Below, piece by piece: positions 1 to 10,891 of a stretch of DNA of 64,000 bases (the first letter of the stretch is position 1; every line of letters begins with the position of its first letter). Origin of the DNA: Epiperipatus broadwayi (Eukaryota > Onychophora > Udeonychophora > Euonychophora > Peripatidae); NCBI GenBank assembly GCA_028023455.1, contig JAQFVV010000012.1:13592364-13656363 (forward strand), in the 5' to 3' direction. The translations under genes were made by a program, and so were the position numbers. Under the pieces are notes generated by a model. It saw nothing but the letters and a program-made list of their open reading frames with translations, was not told where the DNA came from and made no database searches.

Positions 1-1799
1 TATATCTGCATACACATGTGAGTATGTATTGTATAAAATAAACATATTTGAACTATCATAAACCTATAAATAAAATTCATTTTTCTAATACACAGTAATT
101 AATGTTAACATATGCATGGTTGATAACTGATTTTAATATACATCTACATGACATGCACCTATATAAAAGCACAGACATACTGTATAAAACTAAAATTACA
201 TATCAGAATTGTGATAAACTAATAATAAAATTTCATATTGTTTTTAATAATACATAAATGATTAATTTAACATATATGTGGATCTACATTCAAATGCATG
301 TGCAGGCTGACATTTATATCCTATATTTCATTTTTCAAAAATAATAAACATATTAAAAATATTATTTTTTCACAATACACAATTAATTCCATGATAAAAA
401 TATATCTTAAAATTCACACACATGTGTGTATGTATTATCTTCTTACTAATCTAAGTTATTTGGCTCACTATTCTTAATTGTAAATAAGTATTTTTCTCTT
501 TCCAAAAAAAAAAAAACATCACTCATTACATCCAGTTTGGAAAGTTTTTCCAATAAATAAAAAACCCCTTTGGCTTTTTCTTTCTTCATTTACAATAAGA
601 TTTTCCAAATTATTTTTTTAATTTCAAAATAAAATAATTTATGAATAAATCCTTTGATTTTAGATATATAATTCAAGCAAAAACTTATTTACTTGTTTTA
701 CATTTAAATTAAAAATTTTAACTGCAAAATATTTAAAGCAATTGTCATTTTTAATATAAAAAAAAGTTTCTGAGTTTCCCTTTTAATAAATAAAACTGAA
801 AATGGTAATTTATTATTTTCTTTCATTATTCTAGTTTTAGTTAAATAATTTAGTCAGATTATTTACCTTTAAAACCAGTGGATATCTGTAAGTACTTTAT
901 ATGCATGAGCAACTACCTTTGTGCATATTGATAAAACTGCATATGTATAAACTATAGCACAATAGTAATTTCATCATCCAATTACCATTGAAAACTCTTG
1001 GTAAACTAGTCCATTATAATCATATCCATAATAGAGTATTATAATGTTCCATTGACAATTTGGTAAAGACATCAATCAGCTCCATTTAGTCTAATTGGGT
1101 AGATTTCAGGTATACCATCTAGTACACAATTTGGGCTATGAAATATAAATCTGAGTCTTGCTTCTATGTACATTCAAACTACCATTCTGACACTAGCAGG
1201 AGCAGCTGATTTGTACTCTGCACTTTATCTGGGCATAATTGCTGAGATATTCTTGACTTCGTTTAAGGAGAAGCCAAATACATCACATCACATACATCAC
1301 AACTTTTAATTATAACTCCATAGTAATACTCCTGTAATAATTTGTAATCTAATGTCCTCATTTTTTTTCTTCCAACCTTTTATAGCCAGGGGTGGAATTT
1401 GAAAAACACAATAATTAAAATTAAATTCTTTTCTTTATCAAAAAAAAATTAATGACTTTTTTCGTTCATCTTAATTAAAACCAAACTTTTCTCCAAAAGT
1501 ATTTAATTTCCTGAAAAACACCAGATTGTATAGTTATAAAAAGCTTTAATAAAAAAACGTTTCCATCTAATTATAAACGAATAGGGAAATTCATAAAAAC
1601 AAGTACTATTTAATAACATAAAAATAAGCTTGTTTTAGCTATCAGAATCAGAATAGATCTTTGTAAATGATTTAAACTAATTTATAATAATTTTACATTC
1701 AAAAATTATTTAATCCCTTAACTATTATTTCAGTGTATATTTTTTTAAATAAATATCCCAAAAATGTTTGTGTTCATTTCTACTTTTCCTTTCAACTTT
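1..1799. other. AT-rich DNA without a recognised gene
   Basis: Homopolymer A and T runs and short TA-rich stretches dominate. No long reading frame, domain or clear repeat boundary was found. It could be intronic or intergenic. Confidence 0.6.
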
Positions 1800-2830
1800 A
1801 TATAGATATAGATATATTCTAACCCATCGTGCCGTCCGCATCTCCACTTCCCAGAAAAATAAACTAAATATAATATAGTGTGAAAATCACCTAACCGGGT
1901 TCTAGCTCTAATAATTAATGAAAATATTCAATTAAAATGTTTTACTAGCTCAAGTTTCTTAAAATTAACTTAGGTTCTGTTTTAAATAACTCAAATAAAT
2001 AATTGAGGAATTCATGAGACTAGAAGTGGAAATATGGGTGACAAGATAGACTACATTGAGCCGATATCCCACCGGATACCACCTCAATGGCATAAGAACA
2101 CTATCCCCCCTTATACTACTATTACAAATAATAACTACATAGTATTCTTATGACTTCCGCAACTCCTAATCACTAAGATTCATATAACAATTAAAATATT
2201 AATCTTTTATCTCTCTGATAATAATAATAATATTAATCATCTAGCTTAAATGAAGTAATCTCAGGTTCTTAACTTTATTCATATGTTAATAAACATAGGG
2301 TAGCAAAATATGATAAGGGATTTTATGTCATAATCTACTACTCTGCAATTAGGCTAATAATAAACCAATAATAATCACAATCTTCATTGCTTAATCAAAT
2401 TAGTATAACTTTTCTTTTATCATAAATTTATAACCATAATAAATTAATTAATAATCTAATATCATCTTTTATCTTTAAGTAATAAAATAATTAATAAGTG
2501 GCAGTGTTTAGATAATCTGATAAATCAAGTAAGTGGCAACTAATAGCATATAATTTAGCAAAATATTATGCTAATGGGTTTATGACCAGAAACGTAATGC
2601 AATTTGATAATTATTTAATTATAAGAATATCAATAAATATTTAAGATTAAACATATCTTTCTATTTATCTTTTGTGCAAAACAAAAAATATATACTTTAA
2701 TTTAATGGTTGTGAATATATCTTGTGAATTCATGCAATGATGTAGAGAAAACAAAACTCAGACACAAGTTTTAATAAAACAAATTTAACAAAATTTATTA
2801 ACATCAAGAAAAAAAATAAAAATAAAATAA
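1800..2830 (-). repeat. Repeat family R1, minus-strand copy
   Basis: The block around 2050-2110 (ATTGAGCCGATATCCCACC and the following CTCAATGGCATAAGAACAC) is the reverse complement of 33180-33240. The end at 2750-2820 matches the reverse complement of 32540-32590 (TTTGTTAAATTTGTTTTAT). The two copies run in opposite directions and share the same order of landmarks, so this is one interspersed family. No coding capacity is visible. An AATAAA-type signal near the shared end could mean a decayed LTR, but the class is undecided. Confidence 0.55.
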
Positions 2831-3848
2831 ACAAATCTATTTACATTTATTTACAACGGATATCCTCCTTTGCTCACATGACAAATGCTAAATTCTACAA
2901 ATTTATATTTCGTTATCTTTAGTTAACTCATTGTACATTAAGAAGTTATTTATTTATTTACTTTAGGTTTATCACAGCTTTTATCTTTAACTCGTTATGG
3001 GTAACAACATTCTTTACCTTTTAAATATATTAAATTCACTGTATTTATAATTATTTTATGGATAAATATTTTATAACATCACACTTTATAATCCATACGG
3101 TTTTAAAAAAAAGAAAAATTACATTTCTTGTAACTTTAAACAAGTTATACAGCATATTATTAAATACTATGATTAACTTTAATGTTTGCTCTCCCATGCT
3201 CATATAAATTATAATGCGTTCTTGCATAAGCCATACTCCTGTATAATATTATAATGTGTTTAACTATCACCCTATTATAATTTTCACATATATTATAATT
3301 ATCGAGTGTTATAGTATTTTTCAAATATGCAATACATATTTTTTTAAATTATAATTAATAATAAAAAGAGCGTGAAACTATGTTTACTATTTTGTATATT
3401 CTCATTTGATATACTTTTACAAAAATTATAGTTTATTTCTTAAAAATTAGAAGAAAATATTTCTATAACTCCTTCCATTATTTAGGATATCTGTATCTTT
3501 CTTTCAATGGTTATAATCTATTCTTAATTACTCTTAACTATTCTTATTCCAAGTAAAATCATAACATACTTTCTAAAATATCTATTGTTCCCTTCAATAA
3601 ACTTATCATACGATGTAGTAGCACGAAATACAGATTAAGATAGCGAAAAGATGTATAGGATATTGGGAAGAAAGATGGATAACTTGTCTTCAATATACTT
3701 AAAGAATGCATGGAACAGTGTGAACAGGTTTGACATCTATTGTCTATTAACCCTTAAGATAAGAAAATGATGTGGCAGCTATTTATTCAGCTTTACCAAC
3801 CATCAAGTACAACTCACGCAAAATATAAGATAGCACTGTCCAAGACAA
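2831..3848. other. AT-rich DNA, nothing recognised
   Basis: No reading frame or repeat structure could be supported here. Confidence 0.5.
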
Positions 3849-3849
3849 C

Positions 3850-3946
3850 ATGTGTATCAGTCGTAGGGCTACGTTAACTACGCTGATTATCACCTATAAA
3901 CGAAATGTGGATCAGCCATAGGGCTATGTTAACTATGCTGATTCTC
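3850..3946 (+). repeat. Two tandem copies of a 55-bp hairpin unit
   Basis: Hairpin 1 is at 3856-3887 and hairpin 2 at 3911-3942. Both have arms beginning ATCAG and ending CTGAT, closing on a GTAG/CTAC (copy 1) or ATAG/CTAT (copy 2) inner stem. Copy period is 55 bp. The copies differ at three CpG positions: CG in copy 1, CA or TG in copy 2. Confidence 0.7.
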
Positions 3947-5130
3947 ACACAAAAACTACTTATTTCCATTCCCTGTATCATCCTAGCTTTTAATACATCA
4001 TCTTGGTTTCCAAATCACCCCTGTACTCCCAAGTCACTACCCAAATTATCTCTCTAGATTTTCACTATATCAAACATCGATAAATACAAACAACTTTTAA
4101 AAAACAACAAACAAGATTCGCGAATATGAAAATCATTTCTCTATTCCTTAAGAATAATTTATCTCGCTTTATAACACTGTATGTTCATTACCTACGTTTT
4201 TGTTAAAACAATATTCAAACATCCCAATAGGAAAAACCAATAGAAAATGTAATATAATCATCGGTTATATTAAATTATTACTCTTAACACATAAAGTGAT
4301 TATCGTATGCATATTTTTAAAAAATCTAATCACATCTCAAAATGTTTCAATGTGTTGTTTTAAATGCATTTTACAATAACAATAATAATAAAAAACTTTT
4401 GTACTACATTCATTCAATTTTCAGCTGATCTAAATAAATAAAAACATACATTATATCATCAATAATTAGAAATATTACCAAACACAATCTTTATCTTCTT
4501 ATCTGGATTTGTAGTAGGCTTCTTCCTCCTTCGAGCATCGCACATATAAATTTTCACATACATACAATTTTATTAAAAAAAACATTCAAAATCAAAACAT
4601 ATTATTTCATAGAATGTTATATTACGAATTAATGTATTTTGTTTTCCCTATCGCTATCTGAAACTTAATGTTTAACTTAAACTAATAAAAAATAATTCAA
4701 ACCATAATCACATATTTCTCTGACGGTAAATCTTGATTAGTCCCATAATATTTATTACTTCTTCATTTCGTCCGAACGTTCTCTTTTATGCCTATCAATG
4801 TTTAAATAAATTAGTTCATTTAATAAACTGTTTATATGATCTTTAGTTTAGCATTTAAGACAAAATTATTAGAAAACATTTTTATTTGGTTATCCCACGA
4901 AGCTTTTTTTTTAATTTGTTCTGGCGAATTTTCTCTCGGCGTATTGATGCATCTTTATTTCTATTTAAACTACACTTAATTAATCATTACGGTACCAATT
5001 GCGTTTTCCATGGATCCAATATTTTTTTTATATTTTTTTTATGCATATTTTTATTTAGGCCTGTGTTTTCCTTGATAAACTTTTCTTTCATTCATTATTA
5101 TTTTATACATTATTCTCAATCTTTAAATAT
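3947..5130. other. AT-rich DNA, nothing recognised
   Basis: A plus-strand open stretch starting at 4886 is Phe/Ile-rich and looks like translated T-rich DNA. No other signal was found. Confidence 0.5.
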
Positions 5131-5234
5131 TTTTAGAGTATTTTCTCAAGTCATTTTTAAAGAAAGCAATTCAAATTATTTTTCTAGAGTATTTTTTTTA
5201 TTCAAGTCATCTTACAGAAAGCAATTCAAATTAT
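5131..5234 (+). repeat. Two-copy tandem repeat of about 53 bp
   Basis: Units 5131-5180 and 5181-5234 share the order TAGAGTATTTT, TCAAGTCAT, GAAAGCAATTCAAATTAT. The second unit has a longer T run. Confidence 0.7.
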
Positions 5235-5241
5235 TTCACCA

Positions 5242-5454
5242 TTAAGATTCTTTTGTCCATTTATTCTTAGACGAATAATATTTATTTTTATTTTCCATTA
5301 TCTTTATTAACTTAGTGCACAATGTCCTCTCATTTATTTTATATGCACGTAAGCAGTTTTCACCGTGATACGCTTTATGAATTATATCAATGAATAATAT
5401 TAATATATTTGAAATATTATAAACTTTATAACTTGGTTTTACAAATTTATCCAT
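5242..5454 (-). CDS. Possible small gene or first exon, unidentified (70 codons)
   Basis: Open frame from an ATG at 5454 to a stop at 5242. The product is Lys/Asn/Ile-rich and matches no family I know. In its favour, the frame carries several CpG-containing codons in otherwise CpG-poor DNA, and about 300 bp upstream on the same strand is a CCAAT-type motif with a GC-richer patch (5690-5800). Against it, the frame is short and the composition is what AT-rich DNA gives by chance. A random open frame remains the more likely explanation. Confidence 0.15.
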   Translation of the reverse strand: MDKFVKPSYKVYNISNILILFIDIIHKAYHGENCLRAYKINERTLCTKLIKIMENKNKYYSSKNKWTKES

Positions 5455-5731
5455 TTTTTATTGAAAACTCCGATTATATTTCGATAGAATCCACTGGCAG
5501 GTTACTGTAAGTTTAGTGATACATTATTATGAAAACTTTTTTTAAAATTTTATTCTTAGATTCGCTTCGAAAGATTTAAAATTGTCAGTTAGTTTCTTTC
5601 AAAGATATTTATTAAAAATTACAATAAAATTGACTAATAATTGAAAAAAGAAAGAAATTTTAAAGAGCTTAAAATTTTACCTCTGCTCTGGAGTCAACAC
5701 ATTTTTGTTCTCCTAGTTTATACAATTAACT

Positions 5732-5773
5732 GGCGCGATTTTTGTTGTCTGCCAAGATCTATCTTTTTATTGG
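5732..5773 (-). promoter_or_regulatory. Promoter-like patch (CCAAT plus E2F-like motif), weak
   Basis: ATTGG (minus-strand CCAAT) at 5769-5773 and GGCGCGATTTTT at 5732-5743, which loosely resembles an E2F site on the minus strand. The patch is richer in G and C than its surroundings. It would suit minus-strand transcription towards the small frame ending at 5242. No TATA box or initiator was identified. Confidence 0.2.
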
Positions 5774-5799
5774 TCAGCCCCTACTTTGGTTTGTAAACA

Positions 5800-6590
5800 T
5801 TTTCTAAAGTTTTAAAATGATGATGTAATAGACTTAAATATTAACCTATTATTATTTTTAAATTAATTATTATCTATTACAATTTAATTACTTTTAAAAT
5901 AATTTTGAAACAATAACTAATAATATGTATAATACTTATTTTTTTTATTTTTTTTTATGATGTGTGGCAATTTCATTCACTTTTCTATAATATACTATTT
6001 AAATACTTTAAATATTAGTATAATTTTAAACAGGTGCTTGTACATAAAATATTCCAGACAGTCACGTACACATTTCCGGTGTTTAGTCTATTTTTGTCTG
6101 GCTTAATAAATTTGCTATTTTATATAATATAAAATGATTATATAAATTTTTTGAAAATAATTTAGAAAATATAGAAAATTAAATATAATTCTCATCATCA
6201 TAATATTTATTATTAAATATATCATATTAATTTTTACTACCTAATACAGTTTATAATTATTAAATATTATATAATCTTAATTTATTTTAGAAGTTTAAGG
6301 TTATTAAATTGACCCATTAAATACATTTTTATTGTTTATAGCTGTGTTATTTTAATATGGCCAGCTCTTACAACCATATGAACAATTCTTTACTCTTTAT
6401 TTAACTATTTGTTTATTTTTTGTTAATGACAAGTACGTACTAGGTATTTGTTTAGCTTTAAATTGCATTTTACAGACTTTGTAAATCTAATATATTCAAT
6501 ACATCAATAAAATATATTCCCAAATTTAAAATTTTTTTAGTAATTGACTATTTATAACTATCATTGACCTATAGAAAAGGGCACAATATA
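5800..6590. other. AT-rich DNA, nothing recognised
   Basis: TA-rich low-complexity sequence with no supported feature. Confidence 0.5.
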
Positions 6591-7110
6591 TATATATATG
6601 CACACACACTGCTAGGGTGCTGTATGCCATGAGACAAATAAGTCTCAATTCCCTTGTCTAGGCGAAAAGAAAAACACAACCATAACAATATTTTACATAA
6701 TATACATAAATACAAAGTTCATACCTCAAACTATGTACTCATCAATTTTCCCAGGGATTTGACAAGCATCTGACAGCCAACAGAATGAATAGTGACCTAC
6801 AATCCTGAGATAAAGAATTCATCCACTGGATTATAAGTATACAATGCAGCATGAACACCAAGAGGGCTACCTCAATTTAGATACTATAAGCTGATACAAC
6901 CCTAAATAAAAATGCAAAAATTTTTGCAAAGCCTATTCCTTTGAATCTTAGGGGCTAAAAACTACAAAAATATGCCTTGCTCCTTTTCTTAAAGACTTGG
7001 AGACTGGGAATCATGGCAGAACTATGTTAACTGAACCGTGATAAGCAATAAGATATATGAAAAAAAATGAGTCAGAGCAGTACCTGAGATAGAACACTCC
7101 TTGGACTTAC

Positions 7111-7272
7111 ATGAAAGCATTGCACCCTCAAGCCAATGATAAAACCCACCATCCATCATCAAATCTAAGAGTACTGCTAAACAAACTTCAACAGTCAAAA
7201 AGTCAATCCAATCTCCAAAATCAGATTTTCTATTCAACTTGTGATATGAACTTCCCAAATATACATTAACCA
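7111..7272 (-). CDS. Possible internal exon of an unknown gene
   Basis: On the minus strand an AAATAG acceptor ends at 7273 and a CAT|GTAAGT donor begins at 7110, enclosing 162 bp open in one frame. It starts two bases into a codon and ends one base into a codon. The peptide has a globular look (FGDWIDFLTVEVCLAVLLD, then MMDGGFYHW) and lies in a patch (about 6600-7490) with more G and C than the flanks. I recognise no domain. The phase does not join directly to the exon at 12259-12404, which would need a one-base start. It could also be part of an unknown repeat. Confidence 0.22.
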
Positions 7273-7273
7273 C

Positions 7274-7680
7274 TATTTTATAATTTAATAATAAATACCC
7301 TTGTCACATATCTTACAGTAATTTTTTTAAGTAATTCTGCATCATAATACAGTTTTCATATTTTCTCAGATGTGGTCCCTGACCATCAGGACTTGATCAT
7401 CATCAGCCACAGTTGGGGCACTATTTGTAATGGTACAAAGTCATTGGAGTAAACCTGGGAAGATGGAAAATCATCATCATCCCCAGTTAATGAATTAAAT
7501 TTAAATATACTTAAATTTAAATAAATCATAGATATAATAAAATATCTTTATCTAACAACAAAATGATATATAACAATATCTGCAATATAGTCATATAATC
7601 ATAACACATAAAACTCATATTTATTTACTAAGGTAAAAACTCATAAAGAGAATAATCCATTAAGATTATTATTATTTAAT
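7274..7680. other. No gene seen; short moderately GC-rich patch then AT-rich DNA
   Basis: 7370-7490 is less AT-rich and contains repeated CATCATCA, which may be part of an interspersed repeat. The rest is low-complexity AT. Confidence 0.4.
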
Positions 7681-7797
7681 TTTACTAATTTTATTCTACA
7701 AAGATTTTGTAAGTATTTAAATAAGTGGATAGTAAACATTATTGGTTATGGGGAGTTTTGCATTAAAAATACAGAGGCTATTATAAATAAGTTAAAT

Positions 7798-7917
7798 ATG
7801 ATAAAATTGAATAGAAACCAAAGTATATTTGTAATGGGTATTGAAAAGATGTATACTAGCATTCCAAGAACAAAAAAGTATAGAAATATTAATACAGAAA
7901 TTATATATGCATATTAA
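7798..7917 (+). pseudogene. PLE reverse transcriptase fragment with motif A
   Basis: A short frame reading into EKMYTSIPR resembles RT motif A of Penelope-like elements, where a catalytic Asp precedes a segment ending in YTNIP or similar. The expected Asp codon reads GGT (Gly) at 7837-7839, so the catalytic residue is lost. The frame stops at 7915-7917 and differs from that of the downstream fragment, so at least one frameshift lies between them. Confidence 0.6.
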
Positions 7918-7927
7918 TGATATATAG

Positions 7928-8980
7928 GTAATTAATATTATAGAAGAAGGTTTAATTTTAATACATAATAGTTTGTATTTTAAATATAATAGTCAATATT
8001 GGAGTATACATAAGAGATGGGTAATGGGGTGTGCAATTAGTGGATTAACGTCATCAATATTCATCAATGAAATGGAAATGAAAATTGTTAATGGTAGAAT
8101 AGAAAATCAAGATATAATACATTACTTTAGATATGTTGATGATATAGTAATAATTGGTAATAAAAGAGCTATAAAGAAAACATATAATGAACTTAATAAG
8201 AATATGGATAATATAAAATTTACAATTATAGAAATTGATGTTAAAATAAAATATTTAGATATAGAGATAGATGATGATAATATAATTACATTAGAACACT
8301 TAATTAAAGAAGATAAATTAAGGAAAATAATTTCTATGGATTCGCAACAGGCATGGATACAAAAAATGGCAGTTATTAAAAATTTTAAAAACAAAAATGA
8401 TAAATACAACACAGATAGGAAGATAGCTACTTTGCAAAAAGAGAAATTTATAAAGTTATATACTAGTTATGGATATAACCCTAGAAGCATTAGAAATATA
8501 TTCTTTAATTATAAACAAAATAATTTGGGTAATAATAGTGAACCAGAAAATATAAAATGGGTAAAACTTTCATATGTTCCTAAAATTTATAATACATTAT
8601 TAAAAAATAAAAATTGTATAGATCAAAATATTAAAATAGGATGGTCAACCAGTAAAACTCTTGATATATTAGTAGGGAATTATAAAATAAAAGATGATAT
8701 AAAATATAAAAAGGGTATAGTATATAAAATTACTTGTGGGGTTTGCAGTATGGTTTATTATGGACATACAACAAAACAATTAGAAGAAAGGGCTAAAGAA
8801 CATAATAATGCTATTAATAGAAGATATGACAGATCTGCATTATATGTTCATTACTTAAAATATGGACATAGAATAGATTGTGTTAAGAATATAAGTCCAT
8901 TAAATTATATTAAAGATATTAATAGAAGGAAGATATATATGAAACCAATTACATTAATTATAACAGAAATAATTGTATGA
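7928..8980 (+). pseudogene. PLE RT C-terminal half plus GIY-YIG endonuclease
   Basis: The longest frame of the element; it opens at about 7928 without a credible start codon. Counting residues from 7973: MGCAISGLTSSIFINEM (residues 18-34) is the region ahead of motif C, YVDD at 54-57 is the RT active site, and GIV (248-250) with YYG (262-264) form the GIY-YIG signature. A CGVC cysteine pair sits between them, as in PLE nucleases, followed by R273 and EH at 276-277. In PLEs the nuclease nicks DNA and the RT copies the element RNA. Near codon 322 (about 8935) a two-base TA slip shifts the frame, so the C-terminal tail runs out of frame to about 9045. Long and mostly open, but not functional as it stands. 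Confidence 0.85.
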
Positions 8981-9239
8981 ACATTTATAAAACATTAATT
9001 AATTTAACTAATTGGATAATGAAAAATGAATGGAGGGTTGTATAATATGTGTTGTTATAAATATATTTAAGTGCAATTATAGGTTTGTGTTAATTTTATA
9101 TAGAGCCGGTAGATGCCACTATGTATGCAGTATAGGTTATTTTTGTAATTCAGCCATATTGGCAAGGGCAAAAATTTTAAATTTGCCGAAAAGAGCTTTT
9201 ATATGTTATTTTTATTTGTAATGATTATATGACTATATT

Positions 9240-9690
9240 ACAGCTATTGTTATATATCATTTTGTTGTTAGTAAAGATATTTTATTATATCTATGATTTA
9301 TTTTTAATTTAAAAAAGCAATATAAAGGATTTATTCCTTGTATTTTAGATTCCAAAACAATATATGTGAAGAAGGTCTTAAGAGTACCATGTAGCAATTA
9401 TAAATAATCAAAAGGTTGTTTCTATATATCAAAAATCACATTAATTTTTAAGTGAATACCTGGACACATTCGAGTTTATTTTTTATATTATCATATTATG
9501 AGCTGTAGTGTATTCTGTTGTGGCCCATATCACATACAAAACATATGTGGCCTGAGAAAAAATAGATTGAATATTGTTGGCTTACAACATCTATAAAAAT
9601 ATAAAGAAATTTAGCAACTTTTGATGAAAAATCAACTAATCTCTTTCAGAATACATATTTCTATCGATCAAATCTAAGGTTTTTAGCTGC
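9240..9690. other. AT-rich DNA, nothing recognised
   Basis: No supported feature between the PLE tail and the tandem repeat. Confidence 0.5.
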
Positions 9691-9694
9691 TTGG

Positions 9695-9897
9695 AAAATC
9701 AATTGAGATAACATAAAAATATAACAATTCAATTTTAAATAGACTCATAATGTTCAAATTGATATTTAACTTTGAATGTGAAAATTGTGTTGGGAGATCA
9801 GTTGAGATAACATAAAAATATAACAATTTAATTTCTATTTAAATAGACTCATAATCCTCTATTTGATATTAAAGTTTAAGTGTGAAATTTAGTGACA
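9695..9897 (+). repeat. Two-copy tandem repeat of about 100 bp
   Basis: Both copies share TTGAGATAACATAAAAATAT followed by AACAATT and TAGACTCATAAT in the same order. The copies differ by several substitutions and a short insertion, so the duplication is not recent. Confidence 0.75.
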
Positions 9898-10203
9898 ATT
9901 TACCTAAAACCTCTTTTGAATTAGATTAATGTTAAAACTTGAACCAGATGCCAAAACTTTTATTTCCTATTCCTTCAAGATGCGATTTATTCTAAGTAAT
10001 ATCTCATTTCTAGATTTAAGTTGAATTTTGATCCTATATGTATTCTCATAATCTTATCTTATCAATTGTTTTAAAAAACCTTTATTCTATACAATACTTT
10101 TGTTGTACTTCATATTCTTAAAATATTATAGACAGGCATGCTTTGCTTTTTTATTTAACAAAAAATAATATACTAAAAAAAAAAAATCAAACTTGTTTCA
10201 ACA

Positions 10204-10665
10204 CTATAGATCAGTGGTCTTCAGCCACCGGTCCGTAGAAGTTTTTTGCTGGTCCGTGCTAGACTGGCAAGAAAGTTTTTAATAACAAAATTATAAGATT
10301 TTAAACTTTTAATTAATATAAACAATTTTTATTTATTTTTTCATCGCACTTTTACCTGATTAAAAAAAAGAAACAGAACAAAATCTAATCAATCATACAT
10401 AAATTAATTTGTTTTTCTAGTTATCACAGATGTTTATGGGGGGGGGGGGTAGAATTAAATTTTTATTACTTTTCTAAAAAAATTCAAAATTAAAAAAAAA
10501 TTTTTTTTTTATTATACAAACTCCATATATATATAACTTCATCTAAGGCTAAGCTGTTTACATCTTTAAGAAAACTTATCTATAGACTTCTGCTGGTCCA
10601 CGAAACCTTATCCTTATTTTTGCCGGTCCGCAGGTGTGAAAAGGTTGAAGACTACTGCTATAGAT
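10204..10665. mobile_element. hAT-type MITE with 8-bp target duplication
   Basis: The element proper is 10212-10657 (446 bp). It begins CAGTGGTCTTCAGCC and ends GGTTGAAGACTACTG, which are imperfect terminal inverted repeats of the CAGTG type typical of hAT transposons. It is flanked by an exact 8-bp duplication CTATAGAT at 10204-10211 and 10658-10665, the length known for hAT. GGTCCG motifs recur near both ends. There is no transposase, so it is non-autonomous. The intact duplication suggests it is not ancient. Confidence 0.92.
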
Positions 10666-10891
10666 AAGCTTTTAAACATCTGCTTAAAAAAATTCTTCAT
10701 TAAAATGAGGCATTCAGACATGCTCTACTTATTTTTTGTGTTACTAACTTTACATTTGTTGAATGCTTTTATTTATTTATTACATTTAGTCTGTGTTAAG
10801 ATAATTCATCTCAAAATTTGTAAATTTCTCTAATTATTTAAGATTCTTTAAATAAATATATAAATAAATCCTACAAATAGTTTTCTTTATG

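Larger units (their letters stand above)
7690..9230 (+). mobile_element. Decayed Penelope-like retroelement (RT plus GIY-YIG)
   Basis: Fragments of a Penelope-type reverse transcriptase run from about 7798 and lead into a long frame with the YVDD site and a C-terminal GIY-YIG nuclease. The 3' untranslated part (about 9100-9205), with its TTTGCCGAAAAGAGCTTTTAT signature, resembles the tail of the PLE palindrome at 16290-16350 (TTTGCCGAAAAAGGCTTTT), so the two are related subfamilies. The upstream part of the RT is missing, as expected for 5'-truncated insertion. No target duplication was identified. Confidence 0.85.

Noticed and set aside
4886-5245. 119-codon Phe-rich plus-strand frame
   Set aside because: Composition is that of translated T-rich DNA, and it overlaps a small tandem repeat.
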